64,000 bases of DNA from Amoebophrya sp. A120 (taxonomy: Eukaryota > Sar > Dinophyceae > Syndiniales > Amoebophryaceae), in the NCBI GenBank assembly GCA_905178155.1, contig CAJINV010000004.1, positions 6,702,933 through 6,766,932 of the forward strand. Direction: 5' to 3'. Position 1 is the stretch's first letter. Every line of letters starts with the position of its first letter. Both the position numbers and the translations under genes were made by a program. The notes under the pieces are model-generated. The model was not told where the DNA came from and searched no databases. It saw only the letters and a program-made list of their open reading frames with translations. This document shows positions 61,159 to 64,000 of the stretch, in pieces.

Positions 61159-64000
61159 ATGAGAACTAGTTCGGTTATTCCAGTAGCATGCCTATATTCC
61201 CAGGGCCCGCTCCTCGTCCCGGTGGGGATCTTGTCGTTTTCACAGGAGGTCGGGGGAGTGACTGGGCTCCTGACGCGGCCAGTGACGATAAGTACCACGA
61301 GCGAGGAGGAAGCGGACGGCCCGGATGAATCTTCGAAGTTTCTGGAAAAACGGCGTCTTCAGAAGAAACTGAGTCGGAGTTTGCCTACTTTGCCACCAAT
61401 TCAGATCTTCCCGCAGGGTAAAGATGAATCGATCAAGCTCGAAGTCGAAACAAACGGATTAGACTCGTCGAGGAGCGGGAGCCCCGTGCTGCTGGGGCAC
61501 CACCTGTCCAGCCCCGCTGCCGGGCAGGGTGCCGGTAAAGTCGGGGACCCGGCTCCTGGTTTTACCACACCAACCGGCCCCAGTGCGAAGTCGAAGTCTT
61601 TGTTGAGTCCAGCACCGGGGCACCAGCCCGCATCGGCGAAAAGTTCGCCGTCGCCCGGCGGCAAAGGGAGCCGCTTTCAGCTTTCCGAAGGCGACGTCGA
61701 GGGCATCATGCGCGGGGTCAAGAGCCCTGAAATCCGAGATGCCTACGCCGACGCATTGGGTGAGGGTGAGGGCAAGGATGACCCACCGCCTTCTGTGTAT
61801 AATTAATTGATTCTTTCTTGCGCGCATAATAATAATTGGAAAGTTTTTTTAAAACAGACTGTTCTTGGGGCGATTTTTGACCAATTCTAAGTTACTTATA
61901 TCAGGGGAATTTTCAACAGCAAGAAAATCATGAATACGACAGTTCTCCCGCGAAGTGGGACCGGAAGACGATGCAAGACCTGGGCACGGTGAAGTTCGGG
62001 AAAGATTTGCAAAAAAGCCTAGACGGAGAGGCAATCCAGAACGGTTTGACGGACACGCACTGGGCCAAAATTGTAGATGAAGATCTTTCTCGGGATTTTT
62101 TTGACACCGTGGAAGAAGCCATTTACGGTGAGTGGTTTAAAGAAAATTTCGGAACCGAGGGCCCGACCATGCAGCAAACTTTCTTCCTGAAATACCTGCC
62201 GCTTCACTATCCGATGGCGCAAATATTCAAGGACAACTTTGTGCCTCAATTTATTGCATTCTTCGGGCCCCCGGCTTGGGAAGCGTTAAAGAGAGCCAAG
62301 CGACAGGACGTCAAGGCTTTTGAATACGGCATGACGCCAAACGCGAACAGTCTCCTCGGTGCGCCGGCACATACGGAACCGCCACACGCGTCGAACATTT
62401 ACATGACCATCAACGCGCAAAGGGCCGCACTGGATTTCTACAAAAGCGTTTACACGACTGTAAACACGGGATACGAAGAACACCTGTCAGGAACCGAAGG
62501 TGCAGCTTCCCGTTACGTGCAATTTGTGCGGTGCGGCTCCTATCCGGACTACAAGACGCCGGTGTGGACAAAAGACTCCGACGGGAACCAGCCGTGGAAC
62601 CGACAGGTCATCGAGTCAAAATCGGCTGTATGAGATGGGAAAACCCAGGAGCCGTGGTGACCGGCAGGGCCGCGACGACGTGCGTCGTGAATCGATAAAA
62701 AAAGACATCAATGCGGTCATGTTGTTCATACAACTACTCTCGCATGCATGCTCTTGTAGATGGATGTCCTTGCCCTATTCAGAGTAGAACTCAAAAAATA
62801 GCTGTAAAACAAGAACTATCAGGAACAAGAACAAGAACAAGAACATGAACTCCTTTTTGTGTACGGTGATGATGATGATGCACAACAAACAGACATTATA
62901 GCGTTAGGACCACCTGCCCCAGGTTTCCCTTGCACAGTTCGACCTAGTGCACCAGCAGGACCTCATGGATGGACTGGTCGCAGTGGTTGCCGCTCGCCTT
63001 ACCGTACTGAAAACCCGCTCCACCAGCACAGCACCTCAGCGGTAAGTACCCGAAGGAAGTGAGTTTGCAGAGTGCGGCTGCTTGTGTTGGCCAGTTTGTA
63101 CATGAAAAGTGTCAACACAAAAAGACAGACGCCGAAGGGATTTGGCGTTAGGTCTCCTGTGTAGAGTCTCCAGTCGGAACCAATCCCACCCCTGCTGCGC
63201 CGCGTCTTTCAGTACTCATTATGAAGTAGAAGACATAAACGTATAGTACGCACATCATCGTATTTCCAGAAGCGCAACTTACTACTAGCTTCCTTCGAGT
63301 ACAAGTACTAGACCGGTGGTGTATTTTTGATTTCCATACTTGTCAAAGTCTCCTTCGCTTATTTCATCGAGAACTACGGCCGCGCGGACTTACGCGTGAC
63401 GGGGAAAAACCGAGTCGGCTATAACATGATGTCCCACAAGTGGCGGGCGGCGGAGGAGAGCAACATCCTCCTGCAAGAGCAGCTACAACAGGACGCACAG
63501 AACTGGAAATACGACAACACCTTTGTCTGTTTGTACTGCAACGACCAGTCGGGCATGTTTTTCGATTTGATGGACCGTTGCGGACTGCAGCCGGCGGCTC
63601 TGCAGCTTGAGTACAAGTCCCAGCCCGCCGACCTATTCTGGATGTTCGACACTTTGAGCCACTTAGCCACGAACTACTACGTCGCGGGCTACTACGATTT
63701 CCAAACACCGTTGTACCAGCAGCAGGATCATGGGAAGAACGTTCTGAAAATGGAAAGCGTGTTTGTGAACGCCTTGTCCAGCCTATCATGGTGCAGAATT
63801 GTTCAAGACCCCTTGGTTCCTCAGTTATTTCGCATGTGCAGCCACGAATCCAACCTCTCTAGCTGCTGCTGCCTCTCTCTCAGACTCATAAGCAGTGGGG
63901 CGGAGAGAAAAAAAAATAAAAGTGAAACAGAATCGATGCAGCAGCGTCTTTGCGGAATTTGGTATATTTGCTATTGTTCGTTGTAGAAGTTTCCACCATT
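61159..64000 (+). CDS. Unrecognised protein, 5' part, canonical introns only
   Basis: ATG 61159. Exon 1 (61159-61794) encodes a polar Ser/Pro/Gly-rich region; exon 2 (61920-62627) a globular part (THWAKIVDEDLSRDFFDTVE, QQTFFLKYLPLHYPMAQIF); exon 3 (62938-63041) a helix (FDLVHQQDLMDGLVAVVAAR). From about 63349 there is further coding (FAYFIENYGRADLRVTGKNR, SHLATNYYVAGYYDFQTPLY) to at least 63785; after that the frame looks non-coding, so the gene probably splices again (tcatg|gtgcag) and continues past the edge. The exon 3/4 junction does not resolve to a clean GT-AG in phase. No known domain recognised, no membrane segment. It has no introner, unlike most neighbours. Confidence 0.6.
61795..61919 (+). 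other. Canonical GT-AG intron
   Basis: CCTTCT|gtgtat..tcaacag|CAAGAA, phase 0, joins DDPPPS to QENHEYDSSPAKW. Confidence 0.75.
62628..62937 (+). other. Canonical GT-AG intron
   Basis: TCGGCT|gtatga..ttgcacag|TTCGAC, phase 0, pyrimidine-rich before the 3' site. Confidence 0.7.

Noticed and set aside
1-64000. tRNA and rRNA genes
   Set aside because: None recognised by eye; a covariance-model scan would be needed to exclude tRNAs.

Overview
The window is nuclear DNA of a eukaryote. Genes are long and intron-rich, canonical GT-AG introns are present, intergenic spacers are about 0.6-3 kb, and all eleven supported genes lie on the + strand. Most introns are not ordinary. They are short repeated elements (about 140-330 bp) with terminal inverted repeats, flanked by 4-7 bp direct repeats, and they do not end in GT-AG. 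Repeated, non-canonical 'introner elements' in unidirectional gene clusters are the published hallmark of the parasitic dinoflagellate Amoebophrya (Syndiniales). I infer that or a close relative; this rests on genome architecture, not on a marker gene.

Layout: 2-904, end of a low-complexity Ser/Pro/Ala protein; 1802-3597, secreted His/Gln-rich protein with an in-frame TAG inside a tandem repeat; 4684-9107, coiled-coil/low-complexity protein with seven introners; 10140-16947, OCH1-like glycosyltransferase whose C-terminal extension is tandemly duplicated around an assembly gap; 17813-20779, its introner-free paralogue; 22487-35124, androglobin/calpain-like protein (26 exons); 36182-38992, DBP3-type DEAD-box helicase; 39587-44840, secreted Cys-rich repeat protein; 44841-50086, GC-rich region without a convincing gene that holds a 1.86-kb foldback element; 50087-52918 and 54221-59510, two head-to-tail MFS transporter paralogues; 61159 to the right edge, an unrecognised protein.

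I delimited 49 introner-like introns in nine families (named A-I here: A 14, B 8, C 11, D 8, E 3, F 1, G 1, H 1, I 2). They occur only inside genes. When each element plus one copy of its direct repeat is removed, six genes become single open frames whose exon sums are multiples of three: 900, 1612, 635, 1002, 845 and 823 residues (the genes at 4684, 22487, 36182, 39587, 50087 and 54221). The MFS pair is the key evidence. Both share one canonical intron at the same place, but the first copy has one introner and the second has eleven, so the elements are recent gains that are spliced out precisely at the direct repeats. Two larger inverted-repeat elements (about 2.0 kb and 1.86 kb) with target-site duplications show other mobile DNA in the same genome.
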